In this document: in pieces, positions 26,569-35,248 of the stretch
Layout: the number at the start of each line of letters is the position of its first letter
How positions within the stretch are numbered: the stretch's first letter is position 1
Source of the DNA: JANWHV01 sp035534995
GTDB lineage: Bacteria > Chloroflexota > UBA5177 > JANWHV01
Assembly: GCA_035534995.1 (NCBI GenBank)
Contig: DATLQX010000141.1
Coordinates: 1-64,000, forward strand
Reading direction: 5' to 3'
Length of the DNA: 64,000 nucleotides
Notes under the pieces: model-generated
Databases searched by the model: none
What the model was told of the DNA's origin: nothing
The model's input: the letters and a program-made list of their open reading frames with translations, nothing else
Translations under genes and position numbers: made by a program

Positions 26569-27075
26569 TTACGCGGCGGCTGTCTGCCCGGGTGCTGGGC
26601 GGCCGAACAGCCCAGCGGCCACCATCTCTCCGGCGCTGACAAGCGCGCCGCCCACCAACCAACCCGGTACGCGCAGGCGCAGGGCGCGATCAAGTGAGAA
26701 GCGGCCAGGGCCGAGCACCGCCAGGGCCAGCGCGATGGCGGCGTTGCTCAGCGGAAGCTCCGCTCCCCCTTTGGTGACCCAGACCGGTTTGCCCCAGTGG
26801 ACCGTGCCCGTGGCCATGGCCATGGCGGACATCACTCCTATGGGGCCAAGGGGATTGAGGAAGCCCAGCGCCGTGAGGGTACCGCCGGTGAACTCGGCCA
26901 TTCCCGCCATCAAGCCCCAGTGTTCACCTGGCCGCAACCCCATGCTCTCCATCATCCCGGCGGTGCCCTTCCGTCCCGGTCCCTCGAAGACGCCAAAGAG
27001 CTTCTGTGCCCCATGACCAGCCAACAGGCCGCCCGTAACTACCCGTGCCGCCAGTATGCCTACATCCTCTTTCAT
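26569..27075 (-). CDS. DoxX family membrane protein
   Basis: A 168-residue protein with four hydrophobic helices. The N-terminus LAARVVTGGLLAGHGAQKLFGVFEG is diagnostic of DoxX/YphA, and the third helix region LGFLNPLGPIGVMSAMAMA fits. DoxX proteins are linked to quinone or thiol-redox processes in the membrane, but no activity can be read here. AAAGGAAAG lies before the ATG at 27075. Confidence 0.85.
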   Translation of the reverse strand: MKEDVGILAARVVTGGLLAGHGAQKLFGVFEGPGRKGTAGMMESMGLRPGEHWGLMAGMAEFTGGTLTALGFLNPLGPIGVMSAMAMATGTVHWGKPVWVTKGGAELPLSNAAIALALAVLGPGRFSLDRALRLRVPGWLVGGALVSAGEMVAAGLFGRPAPGQTAAA

Positions 27076-27176
27076 CGTTCTTTCCTTTCGAACACGACTC
27101 TGGCTGAAGAGCAATCCCGCCGGGTACTCAGCGTGAATCATGATGATGGCTTCCGGCCGCCGCGGTCGGAGCCGGC

Positions 27177-28280
27177 TCAAAGCTTATAGGGCGCGGCGTC
27201 CGCGTGCTTGAACTCCAGCCCTAGACCGGGCCGGGAGCGATCGGGATGCAGTGCCCCATCAATGGGCAGGACAGTGCCATCGAAAAGCATCCGCTCGATT
27301 CGGGCGTGGTCATGGAAATACTCGATTGGACTGAAGAGTGGGATGGCCGCGCAGGCGGCGACGTGAAGCGATGGGGCGCAGTGCGCTGACAGCTTCATAC
27401 TTCGGGATTCAGTGAGCGCGGCAGCCCTCAAGAAACCGGTGATCCCGGCACAGCGGGAGGCGTCGGCTTGCAGCACGTCCACGGCGCCGGCTTCCAGCAA
27501 ATGGCGGAAATACCAGAGGTCGTAGCCGTACTCACCCGCCGCGATGTCCATGCCGGACGGGCCGCGATCCCGGATCAACCGCAGCCCTTCCAGGTCATCC
27601 GACGAGACCGGCTCCTCGAACCACACCACGCCGTACTCCTGAAAGGCGGCTGCCTGAGCCAGGGCCTGCTTCCGGCTGTAGGCGCCGTTGGCGTCCACGT
27701 AGAGGGCGGCATCCGGTCCGATAGCCTCGCGAGCCGCTCGCACGCGACCTAGATCGGCCTCCGGATAGGTACCGATTTTCATCTTCACCCGGCGGATACC
27801 ATCCCTCACCCACCCCCCGAGTTGTTTCTGAAGGTGGTCAATCGAGTAACTGGTAAAGCCGCCGCTCCCATAGACCGGCACGGCCTCCCGAACCGCGCCC
27901 AGAAGAGTGCTGAGCGATATATCAAGCAGGCGTGCCTTCAGATCCCAGAGGGCGACATCAACGGCGGCGATCGCCATGGAACTGATTCCCGGCCGGCCCA
28001 GGTTGCGGATTGCGTGGACCATCGCTTCCCAACACCCAGGAATATCCATCGCGTCGAGCCCGGCAATCTTCTCGGCCAGGAGATCCCGGATCAGGCAGGC
28101 GGTTGCCGTATCGGCATAGGTATAACCAAGGCTCCGGATCCCGCCGCCGCTCGCCTGAACCAGGACCAGGGTGGTGGAGTCCCAACGGTACGTCCCATCC
28201 GCCTCGGGTGCGTCCGTGGGGATCTTGAAGGCGGATACTTCCAGGCCCTCGATGGGCACCGCTGATGAGAATCTGGTCAT
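27177..28280 (-). CDS. Enolase superfamily sugar-acid dehydratase/racemase (MR/MLE type)
   Basis: 367 residues. The C-terminal barrel has the KxK acid-base motif in VKMKIG (about residue 167), the three metal carboxylates DANGAY, FEEPVSSDD and AAGEYGY, the Asp of LQADASRCAGIT and His in SAHCAPSLH. The N-terminal capping domain contains IRSLGYTYADTAT. This motif set fits the mandelate racemase/sugar acid dehydratase subgroup, so dehydration of an aldonate or racemisation is likely; no specific substrate. It shares a short operon with the M24 peptidase gene 22 bases upstream. Confidence 0.85.
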   Translation of the reverse strand: MTRFSSAVPIEGLEVSAFKIPTDAPEADGTYRWDSTTLVLVQASGGGIRSLGYTYADTATACLIRDLLAEKIAGLDAMDIPGCWEAMVHAIRNLGRPGISSMAIAAVDVALWDLKARLLDISLSTLLGAVREAVPVYGSGGFTSYSIDHLQKQLGGWVRDGIRRVKMKIGTYPEADLGRVRAAREAIGPDAALYVDANGAYSRKQALAQAAAFQEYGVVWFEEPVSSDDLEGLRLIRDRGPSGMDIAAGEYGYDLWYFRHLLEAGAVDVLQADASRCAGITGFLRAAALTESRSMKLSAHCAPSLHVAACAAIPLFSPIEYFHDHARIERMLFDGTVLPIDGALHPDRSRPGLGLEFKHADAAPYKL

Positions 28281-28302
28281 GAATGCCCTTTCTCAAAACT
28301 GG

Positions 28303-29514
28303 TCATCGATTCCTAGGATTAACGATCAGATCCTCAATCTGGCCGTGAAACGGGCTCAGCACCTTGGCGCCCGAGGGACCAAGGGTCACTACGTCGCAAT
28401 GGCGCAGGCCACCATAGCCCTCTATATAGATCGCGGGCTCGATGTTGAAGGTCATCCCCACTTCCATCACATCGGGCGAGGCGGGGTGCAGACGGGGCGG
28501 ATATTCGGCGCTGATCACGGAGAAGCCGACATTGTGGCCCACGCCGTGAGTAAAGTTGGCCCCGAAGCCGCGCTCGGTCAGCACGGCGCGGGCGGCCTCA
28601 TCCACCTCACTGGCCCTCACTCCGGGGCGGAGGGCGGCGAGGGCAGCTTGGCGGGCGGTCAGGACAGCCTCATACATTGACCGTTGCCGTTCATCCGGTT
28701 CCCCCATGACATAGGTTCGGGTCACGTCGGTCCAGTAGCCGTTGATCGTTGAATTGCAATGGACGAGCACGAAGTCTCCCTCGGCAAGGCGACGGGCGGT
28801 CGAGCGCGCGTACGCGGCGCCGGCACGCGCCGCGTTGGGGCCTGACATGCAGTAGGCGAAGCCAACGGCGCGGCGGGCGCCAGGCACATCGAGGCCGAGG
28901 ATACTCAGCCTGCCCGAGACCTCGGCGGCAACCTCGGACTCAGCTCGGCCGGGCTGAAGGGTATGGGCGGCGGCGGTGAAAGCCGCCTCCACCACGGCGC
29001 AGCCGGTTCGCACCTGCCCCACCTCCGCGGGCATGAGAATGGATCGCAAGCGGGCCAGAGTGGGCCCGGCCGAGGTAAGGGTGGCTCCGGGAGCGGCAAC
29101 CTGTAACAACCCAGCTATCGTGTCCCCGAAAAGGTGCATCGCGGCGTAGCTGGATGCCTCATAGGCACCGCCCGATTCGTAGCCGATCCTGGCAGTGGTC
29201 ACGCCCGCCTGATGAAGCACGTCGGTGAGCGGGCTCCGGGCAGCCTCGGCGGGGCTCAGCAACTCGGTCATGGATCCGGGAGCATACTCCCGCACGGTAG
29301 TGGCCCAGCCGTGCGCGGCGAGATCGTGTTCATCCTTGGGAACAAGCAGCGAAATATTTCCGCGCTCGGTGGCAATGGCTATCGACGTGCCGACCACGGG
29401 CCAATAGCCGCTGAGCAGCAAGACATTCTCCGACAAGGTACAGACCAGAGCCTCAAGCCGTGCGTCCGCCAATGCGGCGCGGATAGCGGCAACCCGATCC
29501 TGGCCGATATTCAT
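28303..29514 (-). CDS. M24 (Xaa-Pro peptidase/creatinase-like) protein with altered metal ligand
   Basis: 403 residues, an N-terminal creatinase-like domain and a C-terminal pita-bread domain. The second metal Asp (GYWTDVTRTY), the His block THGVGHNVGF and the Glu pair (FNIEPAIY, then the C-terminal region GGLRHCDVV) can be seen. The position of the first metal Asp, eleven residues before the second, is His (LVHCNSTINGYWTD). The protein may bind a single metal or act on amide substrates other than Xaa-Pro, like creatinase. It is the first gene of a pair with the enolase-superfamily enzyme. Confidence 0.78.
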   Translation of the reverse strand: MNIGQDRVAAIRAALADARLEALVCTLSENVLLLSGYWPVVGTSIAIATERGNISLLVPKDEHDLAAHGWATTVREYAPGSMTELLSPAEAARSPLTDVLHQAGVTTARIGYESGGAYEASSYAAMHLFGDTIAGLLQVAAPGATLTSAGPTLARLRSILMPAEVGQVRTGCAVVEAAFTAAAHTLQPGRAESEVAAEVSGRLSILGLDVPGARRAVGFAYCMSGPNAARAGAAYARSTARRLAEGDFVLVHCNSTINGYWTDVTRTYVMGEPDERQRSMYEAVLTARQAALAALRPGVRASEVDEAARAVLTERGFGANFTHGVGHNVGFSVISAEYPPRLHPASPDVMEVGMTFNIEPAIYIEGYGGLRHCDVVTLGPSGAKVLSPFHGQIEDLIVNPRNR

Positions 29515-29768
29515 CCTTGCGCTCCGTTTTGGCTTATTTTTCCGGCGACTCCACGGCCTGCCCCCGTGGAAGCGCCTCCTTTAGTGTGCGCCTTGCCGTG
29601 GCGAGCCTCGTCGGCCAAAAGGACGGTGAGGGAGCATAAAGTAGCCTCAGCCGATGTGGGGACGGGCCAGACTAGGGCACTTTGATGCTTGGCTTCCTCC
29701 CATTGGTGGATGCCTTACCGGTTGCGCACCCTCATACTGAGCGAAAAGGCATGCGGGAGGAGAAGAAA

Positions 29769-30263
29769 ATGATGCAAGGTGAGGCATTCCGAGGTCTGGC
29801 CGTGGTGAGCGTGCAGCAGGCGCAAAACCTTGGCACGGTGGAGGATCTGTTACTCGATTTGACCAAACACCGGGTCGCGGCGTTGCTGCTGCAGGGCGGC
29901 CTATTTCGAGGCGGTCCCATGGTGCGCTGGGCGGACATCCGCTCTATTGGCCGTGACGCGGTCATGGTTGATGACAGTAGCGCGGCAATCCCGACCGCGG
30001 AGCAGGATCAAGTTATGCGTTTAGCCAATCTGCGGGACACTCAGGTGGTCGGTGACAACGGCGAGTTGGCGGGAACGGTGGCGGGCGTGGAGATCGACCC
30101 CGACACGGGGAATGTTACCGCCTATGTGGTCAGCGCGCCCGAGGGAGGCGGCCTCTTCCACTCCGCCCCCCGATTTCGCGTGCAGCCCGAGGCGATCGCC
30201 GGGATCGGACCAAAGCTGATCACGATCAACGCGGAAGCGATCGACTTCCAACATAATGAATAA
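29769..30263 (+). CDS. Double PRC-barrel protein
   Basis: About 164 residues with two PRC-barrel modules: EAFRGLAVVSVQQAQNLGTV to about residue 75, then LRDTQVVGDNGELAGTVAGV to about 135 (with NVTAYVVSAP). No signal or membrane segment. GGGAGGAG eight bases before the ATG at 29769 decides the start over several in-frame ATGs upstream. It is related in design to the protein encoded at 25196-25849. Confidence 0.8.
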   Translation: MMQGEAFRGLAVVSVQQAQNLGTVEDLLLDLTKHRVAALLLQGGLFRGGPMVRWADIRSIGRDAVMVDDSSAAIPTAEQDQVMRLANLRDTQVVGDNGELAGTVAGVEIDPDTGNVTAYVVSAPEGGGLFHSAPRFRVQPEAIAGIGPKLITINAEAIDFQHNE

Positions 30264-30420
30264 TCCTCCCCGACTTGGGGTCGCCAGGGGACACTCCCGG
30301 GCGATCCCATCGCGGCGATTATGCTGGCGGCATGCTTTTCCAGTTACGCGCGTCCATGTCGGTCAGCAGTTGGTAACCTATGCAGGTTGATACCCTCCGG
30401 CGGAGCGAAAGGATAACTTG

Positions 30421-31545
30421 ATGACTGTACAAGAACCACTGCCCGAGCACGCGAGACGATCGGGCGACCAGGCAGGCCCGGCCCCGTTTCAACTCGAACG
30501 GCAGAGCATAGTCATGCGGCCTGATCCAATGAACCCCCATGAAGCAGGCGGGGTCTTGAATCCGGGAGGTGTTCGTACTCCCAGCGGCGACTATATGCTC
30601 TTCCCACGTTTGGTCTCCCTGGGAAACTACTCGCGGGTTGGTCTCGCCCGGGTAATCCATGACAGTGACGGAGTTCCTCAGGACGTGGAACGGCTGGGGA
30701 TCGCTCTCGAGCCCGAGGAGCAGTACGAACTGAACGACTGGACGGGTGGCGGTTGCGAGGACGCTCGCGTGAACTACGTCGAGTCGCTGGGTACCTACGT
30801 CATGACCTATGCCGCGTTCGGTCCCGATGGGCCGCATGCCGCGATGGCGATTTCCAAGGATTTGGTGTCCTGGACCCGCCTGGGCTTGATTGAGTTCAGC
30901 CCAATCCTGGGCACCGACATGAATCGCTATACCAACAAAGACCATATGCTCTTCCCCGAGGCGGTCGTGGGGCCGGATGGGCGCCTGTCGATTGCCCTCA
31001 TCCATCGGCCCGCCTACGAGTACTGGGCCGGTGATCTGGCCACCCATAACCGGCCCCTGCTGCCGCCGCCGAACGTCACTGATCCGCGGTGGTCGATCTG
31101 GATTTCCTACTGCCCCCTTGAGGAGGCCGATTGGGCCAATCCCCAGCATGGGACGACCAAACCCCCCCTGTTCAGCCATCATCAGGTCCTCATCTCGCCG
31201 CTTGAGCCATGGGAGTCGGTGCGCATTGGGGCCGGGACGCCGCCGGTCAAGCTGGCCGCCGGCTGGCTGATGTTTTACCACGGGATCGAGGCCACTCCGA
31301 GCCATGGTCTCTTGCCGACCCACCGCTATACGGCGGCGGCGCTCTTGCTGGACGCGCAAGATCCGCGGACGGTGCTCTATCGTTCGCCCAATCCGATTCT
31401 CGAGCCCGCGCTTCCGGAGGAAGTCTTCGGCGTGGTAGGAAACGTGGTCTTCCCCACGGCGGTGGACCAACATGACAGGTACCTTGATGTGTATTACGGG
31501 ATGGCCGACGACTGTATTGGAGCCGCGCGTATGACGATCAGCTAG
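30421..31545 (+). CDS. GH130 family glycoside phosphorylase/hydrolase
   Basis: A 374-residue five-bladed beta-propeller of family GH130, whose members phosphorolyse or hydrolyse beta-mannosides. Visible family blocks: FPRLVSLGNYSRVGLARV, GGGCEDARV (acidic catalytic region), YVMTYAAFGPDGPHAAMAIS, NKDHMLFPE, RPAYEYW, and the substrate-binding WLMFYHGIEATP. The His and Glu set is intact, so an enzyme is likely; phosphorylase versus hydrolase was not decided. AAAGGATAAC precedes the ATG at 30421. Confidence 0.85.
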   Translation: MTVQEPLPEHARRSGDQAGPAPFQLERQSIVMRPDPMNPHEAGGVLNPGGVRTPSGDYMLFPRLVSLGNYSRVGLARVIHDSDGVPQDVERLGIALEPEEQYELNDWTGGGCEDARVNYVESLGTYVMTYAAFGPDGPHAAMAISKDLVSWTRLGLIEFSPILGTDMNRYTNKDHMLFPEAVVGPDGRLSIALIHRPAYEYWAGDLATHNRPLLPPPNVTDPRWSIWISYCPLEEADWANPQHGTTKPPLFSHHQVLISPLEPWESVRIGAGTPPVKLAAGWLMFYHGIEATPSHGLLPTHRYTAAALLLDAQDPRTVLYRSPNPILEPALPEEVFGVVGNVVFPTAVDQHDRYLDVYYGMADDCIGAARMTIS

Positions 31546-31655
31546 CGGAGTCAGCCGCGGCTGGAAGTTGAAGCCGGAAAGTGCTGCCCTCCGCGCTGGT
31601 CGTTTCGAGATCGAGGTCGCCGCTCACGGCCTCGGCCAATCGCCGGCCTCTTGAT
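31538..31655 (-). pseudogene. Remnant of a sensor kinase C-terminus
   Basis: In one minus-strand frame about 36 codons read RLAEAVSGDLDLETTSAEGS then TFRLQLP, the final strand and G-rich end of a HATPase_c domain, and end at TGA (31540-31538), inside the tail of the GH130 gene. Upstream the frame is closed by stops and no kinase core remains. It looks like a leftover after deletion. Confidence 0.5.
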
Positions 31656-31673
31656 CATCCTGGCTGACGCATG

Positions 31674-32147
31674 CTATTCCTGATCGGCGAGGAAGTTCCT
31701 CGCCCCCGCCGCCACGATACCGGCCAGGACCGCCTTGACCAGTAAGCTGTCCAGGATTCCCGCCCCCTCGCCGAGCAGTTGATCCAGAACGGCGGGCTTC
31801 CGTTCTTGAATGCCCGCCAGCGTCTGGGCCAGCATTTCGGCGTCCCGGAGGACGGCCATCGCCCCTTCACCCTCCAGGGCGGGAATAGGCAGCCCGTGGT
31901 CGCGCGCCTGCTGATGCACGTACTGCCCGAAGAGGATCCGATTCTGGGGCGAGAAGCGTGCCAGCGACCAGGCGGCAGCCTGTTCGTATGCCTCGGGGCT
32001 GAGCCGCGGCGCCAGTGCCTGATACCGCCCCACTACCTCCTGATCGGTGTACCCATCCCAGGGTGCGCCCTTTTCGTAGCGTCTGATGAAATCCTTGTAG
32101 TCGTTCCCACTCGTTTTCGCCTCGGGCTCCCTGACCATTACCTTCAT
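31674..32147 (-). CDS. Conserved hypothetical protein with C-terminal hydrophobic helix
   Basis: A 157-residue protein I do not recognise by family name. The N-terminal part is acidic and aromatic (NDYKDFIRRYEKGAPWDGYT), followed by a helical region (EVVGRYQALAPRLSPEAYEQ) and one hydrophobic segment (SLLVKAVLAGIVAAGARNFL) at the C-terminus that could anchor it in the membrane. GTAGGAGGAT precedes the ATG. It sits between a kinase remnant and the ScyD-like gene and has no evident operon partners. Confidence 0.6.
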   Translation of the reverse strand: MKVMVREPEAKTSGNDYKDFIRRYEKGAPWDGYTDQEVVGRYQALAPRLSPEAYEQAAAWSLARFSPQNRILFGQYVHQQARDHGLPIPALEGEGAMAVLRDAEMLAQTLAGIQERKPAVLDQLLGEGAGILDSLLVKAVLAGIVAAGARNFLADQE

Positions 32148-32186
32148 GACCTATCCTCCTACGCTCGTCGTTGTGCCTGTACCGGG

Positions 32187-32900
32187 CTACACGATAGACG
32201 TTACGGGTAAAGGATGAGACGCTGATGAGAAAGTGCGCCTCACCTTGGCGGTGTGTTTCAGATCGCGATACGAAGTACCTCGCCTCGCCCGCTGAATATG
32301 CTGTTGTTCGACACAGGGATTGGAATCGACCGGTCCGCCCGCGGGATTGTGCGTCGCTTCATGGGCCGAGATATCCGCGACGTTTATCCAGGAGCCGCTT
32401 GAGTCAATTCGGACAAGCCGCCCAAAACCGGCGCCTTCCGCGCCGAGCTTGCTCCGGTCATGCGGATTCGCGCCCAGCCCGACGACGGCATAGACAGTTC
32501 CGTCCCTCGCCACGGTAACGCCGTGGGGGCCGGTTGCCATGGACGGCCCCTGGGCGGCGGGAGCGGCGAGCGACGGCAGGCCGGTAGCGATCCGAGTCTG
32601 TTTGCCATGCGCGACGCGCGTGACGGCGCCGGTGGCGCCGTAACATGTCTTGCCGCCGCCCTCTGGATCCTTGATGCACGGGGCGGCGCCGCCGCTCCCG
32701 GCCTCCGCGACATACAACTCACCGTTTGGACCGAAGGCCACTCCCCGCGGATTGTCGAGCCCGCGCGCCACCACGGTGACGGTTGGCTTCGTCTCCTTGG
32801 CGCTCACCGGACTGCCGAGCGCCGCGACACCACCCCCAAGCAGGGCGGTCACCATCAGCGCGCGTGAAGTCCGTGAAACCTGAGTGTGTGCCTGAACCAT
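32187..32900 (-). CDS. Truncated ScyD/ScyE-like secreted beta-propeller protein
   Basis: About 237 residues, whereas ScyD/ScyE-family propellers usually run to about 350-400. The signal peptide (SRALMVTALLGGGVAALGSPVSA) and first blades are normal: VVARGLDNPRGVAFGPNGEL, GATGAVTRV, GPHGVTVARDGTVYAVVGLG. After NPAGGPVDSNP, where the family continues with another blade, it runs into a low-hydrophobicity basic tail (HIQRARRGTSYRDLKHTAKV) and stops. The alternative frames do not restore the family sequence, so the 3' half seems to have been lost. GGGAGGAAAG before the ATG at 32900 decides the start. It may be non-functional. Confidence 0.7.
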   Translation of the reverse strand: MVQAHTQVSRTSRALMVTALLGGGVAALGSPVSAKETKPTVTVVARGLDNPRGVAFGPNGELYVAEAGSGGAAPCIKDPEGGGKTCYGATGAVTRVAHGKQTRIATGLPSLAAPAAQGPSMATGPHGVTVARDGTVYAVVGLGANPHDRSKLGAEGAGFGRLVRIDSSGSWINVADISAHEATHNPAGGPVDSNPCVEQQHIQRARRGTSYRDLKHTAKVRRTFSSASHPLPVTSIV

Positions 32901-32968
32901 GTCTTTCCTCCCTGAGGCGATTCCGGGCCGCGAACTTCCGCGGCCCACGCACACCGTAGAAGGGGAAA

Positions 32969-33018
32969 ATGAGACGGTAATGAGAGAGAATCAGGCGATT
33001 CTCTCATTACCGTCTCAT
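32969..33018. repeat. Long hairpin between divergent genes
   Basis: Arm 32969-32992 (ATGAGACGGTAATGA then a 2-base bulge then GAGAATC) pairs with 32997-33018 around the loop AGGC, 22 base pairs in all. It sits in the divergent region between the ScyD-like and protease genes, where a terminator is not expected; operator, attenuator or repeat are possible. Confidence 0.6.
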
Positions 33019-33113
33019 CGACACCCGCCATGCTGGTCTCACTGGCTGGCGCCCCAAGGTACGAATCGCGGGCCAGCGCCGCCAGAAGATGGCTATGCGT
33101 GAGGGAGCGTGCG

Positions 33114-34196
33114 ATGAATAGGTTGGTCAGTTTGGTGTTGGCGGGATTATTGGTTCTCTCGGTTGTGATCAGCGGCGCGTCCGTCGTCTTTCAGGGCGCC
33201 CCACCCTCGACTCAGGTTCCAGTCGCCTCGGGGAACCCCGCCGTCAGCGCGGAACTGAACCTGGCGACAACCGGGGCGGCGGCAGTCGCCGGCCCCTCGG
33301 TGGTGAAGGTGGAAAGCGTGCACGGTCTTGGCTCGGGCGTAATCATCGATGCGCGCGGTTACCTCGTGACGAACTATCATGTGGTTCTCAGTGGGAACGC
33401 CGCGCGGCTGCCCGATGCCCGGTACACAGTGACACTGGCGAACGGGCAAACATACCAGGCTCGGATCGCCGGCATTGACGCTCCGGATGATCTTGCAGTG
33501 CTTAAAATATCGGCCCCGAATCTGGAGGCTCTGCCCTTCGCGGACTCGAACGCCCTGCGGGCAGGGACATTGGTGATGGCCGTGGGCAATCCACTTGGTT
33601 ACACCCAGAGCGTGACCCTGGGCATCGTCAGCACCCCGAAGCGCACGGTGGTCGAGAATGGGCCGGCTGCCTTTATCCCTGACATGATCCAGACCTCGGC
33701 GCCGATCAATCCGGGTAATTCCGGCGGCGCCCTGGTGGACTTGAACGGTCGTTTGGTGGGTATCCCAACCCTGGCGGCCGCCGATCCTCGCCTGGGTACG
33801 CCGGCCCAGGGGATCGGCTTCGCCGTCCCGAGCAACCGCGTTGCCTTTATTGCGCGGCAGATTATCGCCTCCGGCAAGGTGGTGCACAGTGACAGGCCCT
33901 ACCTCGGGCTCTCCGGCATGACTGACCTCACACCGGCGATAGCCGCCCGCTATGGATTGGCGGCGGACAAGGGGGTGCTGCTCACCAGCCTGACGGCGGA
34001 CGGCCCCATGGCGCGAGCGGGAGTACGCGCGGGTGAGATACTGGTGCGGCTCAACGGACAGCCATTGACTGATACGGCCGCGCTCGGTGAGGCGCTGGCC
34101 CGGACGCGACCGAACCAATCAATATCGATGAGCATCATCGGTTCGACCGGCGAACGGACGGTCAACCTGACCCTGGGTGAATTACCCGTGGGTTAA
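33114..34196 (+). CDS. HtrA/DegP-like S1C serine protease with PDZ domain
   Basis: 360 residues: an N-terminal membrane anchor or signal (LVSLVLAGLLVLSVVISGAS), a trypsin-like domain with complete triad H89 (LVTNYHVVL), D126 (DDLAVLKI) and S203 (PINPGNSGGAL), and a C-terminal PDZ domain (about 265-350; RPYLGLSG, then AGVRAGEILVRLNGQPL). It would degrade or refold damaged proteins outside the membrane. GGGAGCG precedes the ATG at 33114. Confidence 0.9.
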   Translation: MNRLVSLVLAGLLVLSVVISGASVVFQGAPPSTQVPVASGNPAVSAELNLATTGAAAVAGPSVVKVESVHGLGSGVIIDARGYLVTNYHVVLSGNAARLPDARYTVTLANGQTYQARIAGIDAPDDLAVLKISAPNLEALPFADSNALRAGTLVMAVGNPLGYTQSVTLGIVSTPKRTVVENGPAAFIPDMIQTSAPINPGNSGGALVDLNGRLVGIPTLAAADPRLGTPAQGIGFAVPSNRVAFIARQIIASGKVVHSDRPYLGLSGMTDLTPAIAARYGLAADKGVLLTSLTADGPMARAGVRAGEILVRLNGQPLTDTAALGEALARTRPNQSISMSIIGSTGERTVNLTLGELPVG

Positions 34197-34241
34197 GCGA
34201 GCGGGCCGCGTACAACTGGGCATGCACTTTCCCGCGGTTGT

Positions 34242-34263
34242 AGGGCACCCTCGGGGGTGCCCT
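34242..34263. terminator. Hairpin downstream of the HtrA-like gene
   Basis: AGGGCACCC (34242-34250) and GGGTGCCCT (34255-34263) form a perfect 9-bp stem with a TCGG tetraloop. It falls between the protease and the small membrane protein, and no T-run follows. Confidence 0.45.
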
Positions 34264-34282
34264 GGTTCAGGAGGAGTAAACC

Positions 34283-34552
34283 ATGAGCACCATTGACGTG
34301 CTCTTCTGGATGGTAGGGGGATTGGTTGCCGGGATACTGACCGGCGCCCTCAGGCCGCGGAGCACCGTCGGTGAGCGTTTCGCCCTGGTGGCGACAGGGC
34401 TTCTCGGCGCCGGCGCCGGTGGAGCGGTGGTCTCCCGGTTCACCGATCTGATCACGGTAGGCTTTCTGGCTGCCGTGTGCGCGGCGGTTCTCTCGTCGAC
34501 GTCCCTTGCGTACCTCCTTTGGCGTCCAGAAGCGATGCGCTACCATGAGTGA
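34283..34552 (+). CDS. GlsB/YeaQ/YmgE-like small membrane protein
   Basis: An 89-residue protein with three hydrophobic segments (FWMVGGLVAGILTGAL, FALVATGLLGAGAGGAVV, VGFLAAVCAAVLSSTSLAYL), in the pattern of the transglycosylase-associated GlsB family of stress membrane proteins. AGGAGGAG is eight bases before the ATG. Its stop is 20 bases before the response-regulator start, so it may share that transcript. Confidence 0.7.
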   Translation: MSTIDVLFWMVGGLVAGILTGALRPRSTVGERFALVATGLLGAGAGGAVVSRFTDLITVGFLAAVCAAVLSSTSLAYLLWRPEAMRYHE

Positions 34553-34572
34553 GTCACACAGGGGAGGCTGCC

Positions 34573-35241
34573 ATGCACATCCTCGTGATTGAGGATGACC
34601 AGCGAATCGTGGAGTTCGTCCAGAAAGGGCTGCGCGAGTCAGGCTACACGGTGGCCGCGGCCAACGACGGCGAGGACGGCTTTCTCGACGCGCTTCTCAA
34701 TGATTATGACCTGATCGTCCTGGACCTCATGTTGCCAACCATGGACGGCATCACCATCGCGCGAAAGCTGCGGGCGGCGCGGAAGACAACCCCCATCCTC
34801 ATGCTCACGGCCCGCGATACGGAGCAGGACAAAATCCTCGGTCTCGATACGGGTGCCGACGATTATTTGACCAAGCCCTTCGCCTTTGGTGAGTTCCTGG
34901 CCCGCGTCCGCTCCCTCCTGCGTCGTGAGACCATGTCGCGGGCCAGCGTCATGCACGTAGGTGACCTGGAGGTGGATACGGCGGCGCGACGCGCAAGCCG
35001 AGCCGGAAGAGAATTGGCCCTCTCCGCCCGCGAATACGCGCTATTGGTGTATTTGGCTCATCATGCCGGCCAGGTAGTCACCCGTGAGTTGCTGGCCGAG
35101 CATGTCTGGTCCGATGCCGAGGTGGAAAGCAACGTGATCGATGTCTATATCCGCTATCTGCGTCACAAAGTGGACGCTCCCTTTGGCCGGCCGCTGATCC
35201 ATACGGTGCGTGGGGTTGGCTACACCTTGCGCGCTCCCTGA
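34573..35241 (+). CDS. OmpR/PhoB-type response regulator
   Basis: 222 residues: receiver domain with acidic pocket EDD near residues 7-9, phospho-acceptor D51 (LIVLDLMLP), and the conserved Lys in YLTKPFAFGE; then an OmpR winged helix (LSAREYALLVYLAHHAGQVV, VIDVYIRYLRHKVD, IHTVRGVGYTL). Partner of the histidine kinase encoded seven bases downstream. GGGGAGG before the ATG at 34573 fixes the start. Confidence 0.93.
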   Translation: MHILVIEDDQRIVEFVQKGLRESGYTVAAANDGEDGFLDALLNDYDLIVLDLMLPTMDGITIARKLRAARKTTPILMLTARDTEQDKILGLDTGADDYLTKPFAFGEFLARVRSLLRRETMSRASVMHVGDLEVDTAARRASRAGRELALSAREYALLVYLAHHAGQVVTRELLAEHVWSDAEVESNVIDVYIRYLRHKVDAPFGRPLIHTVRGVGYTLRAP

Positions 35242-35248
35242 ACGCCTC

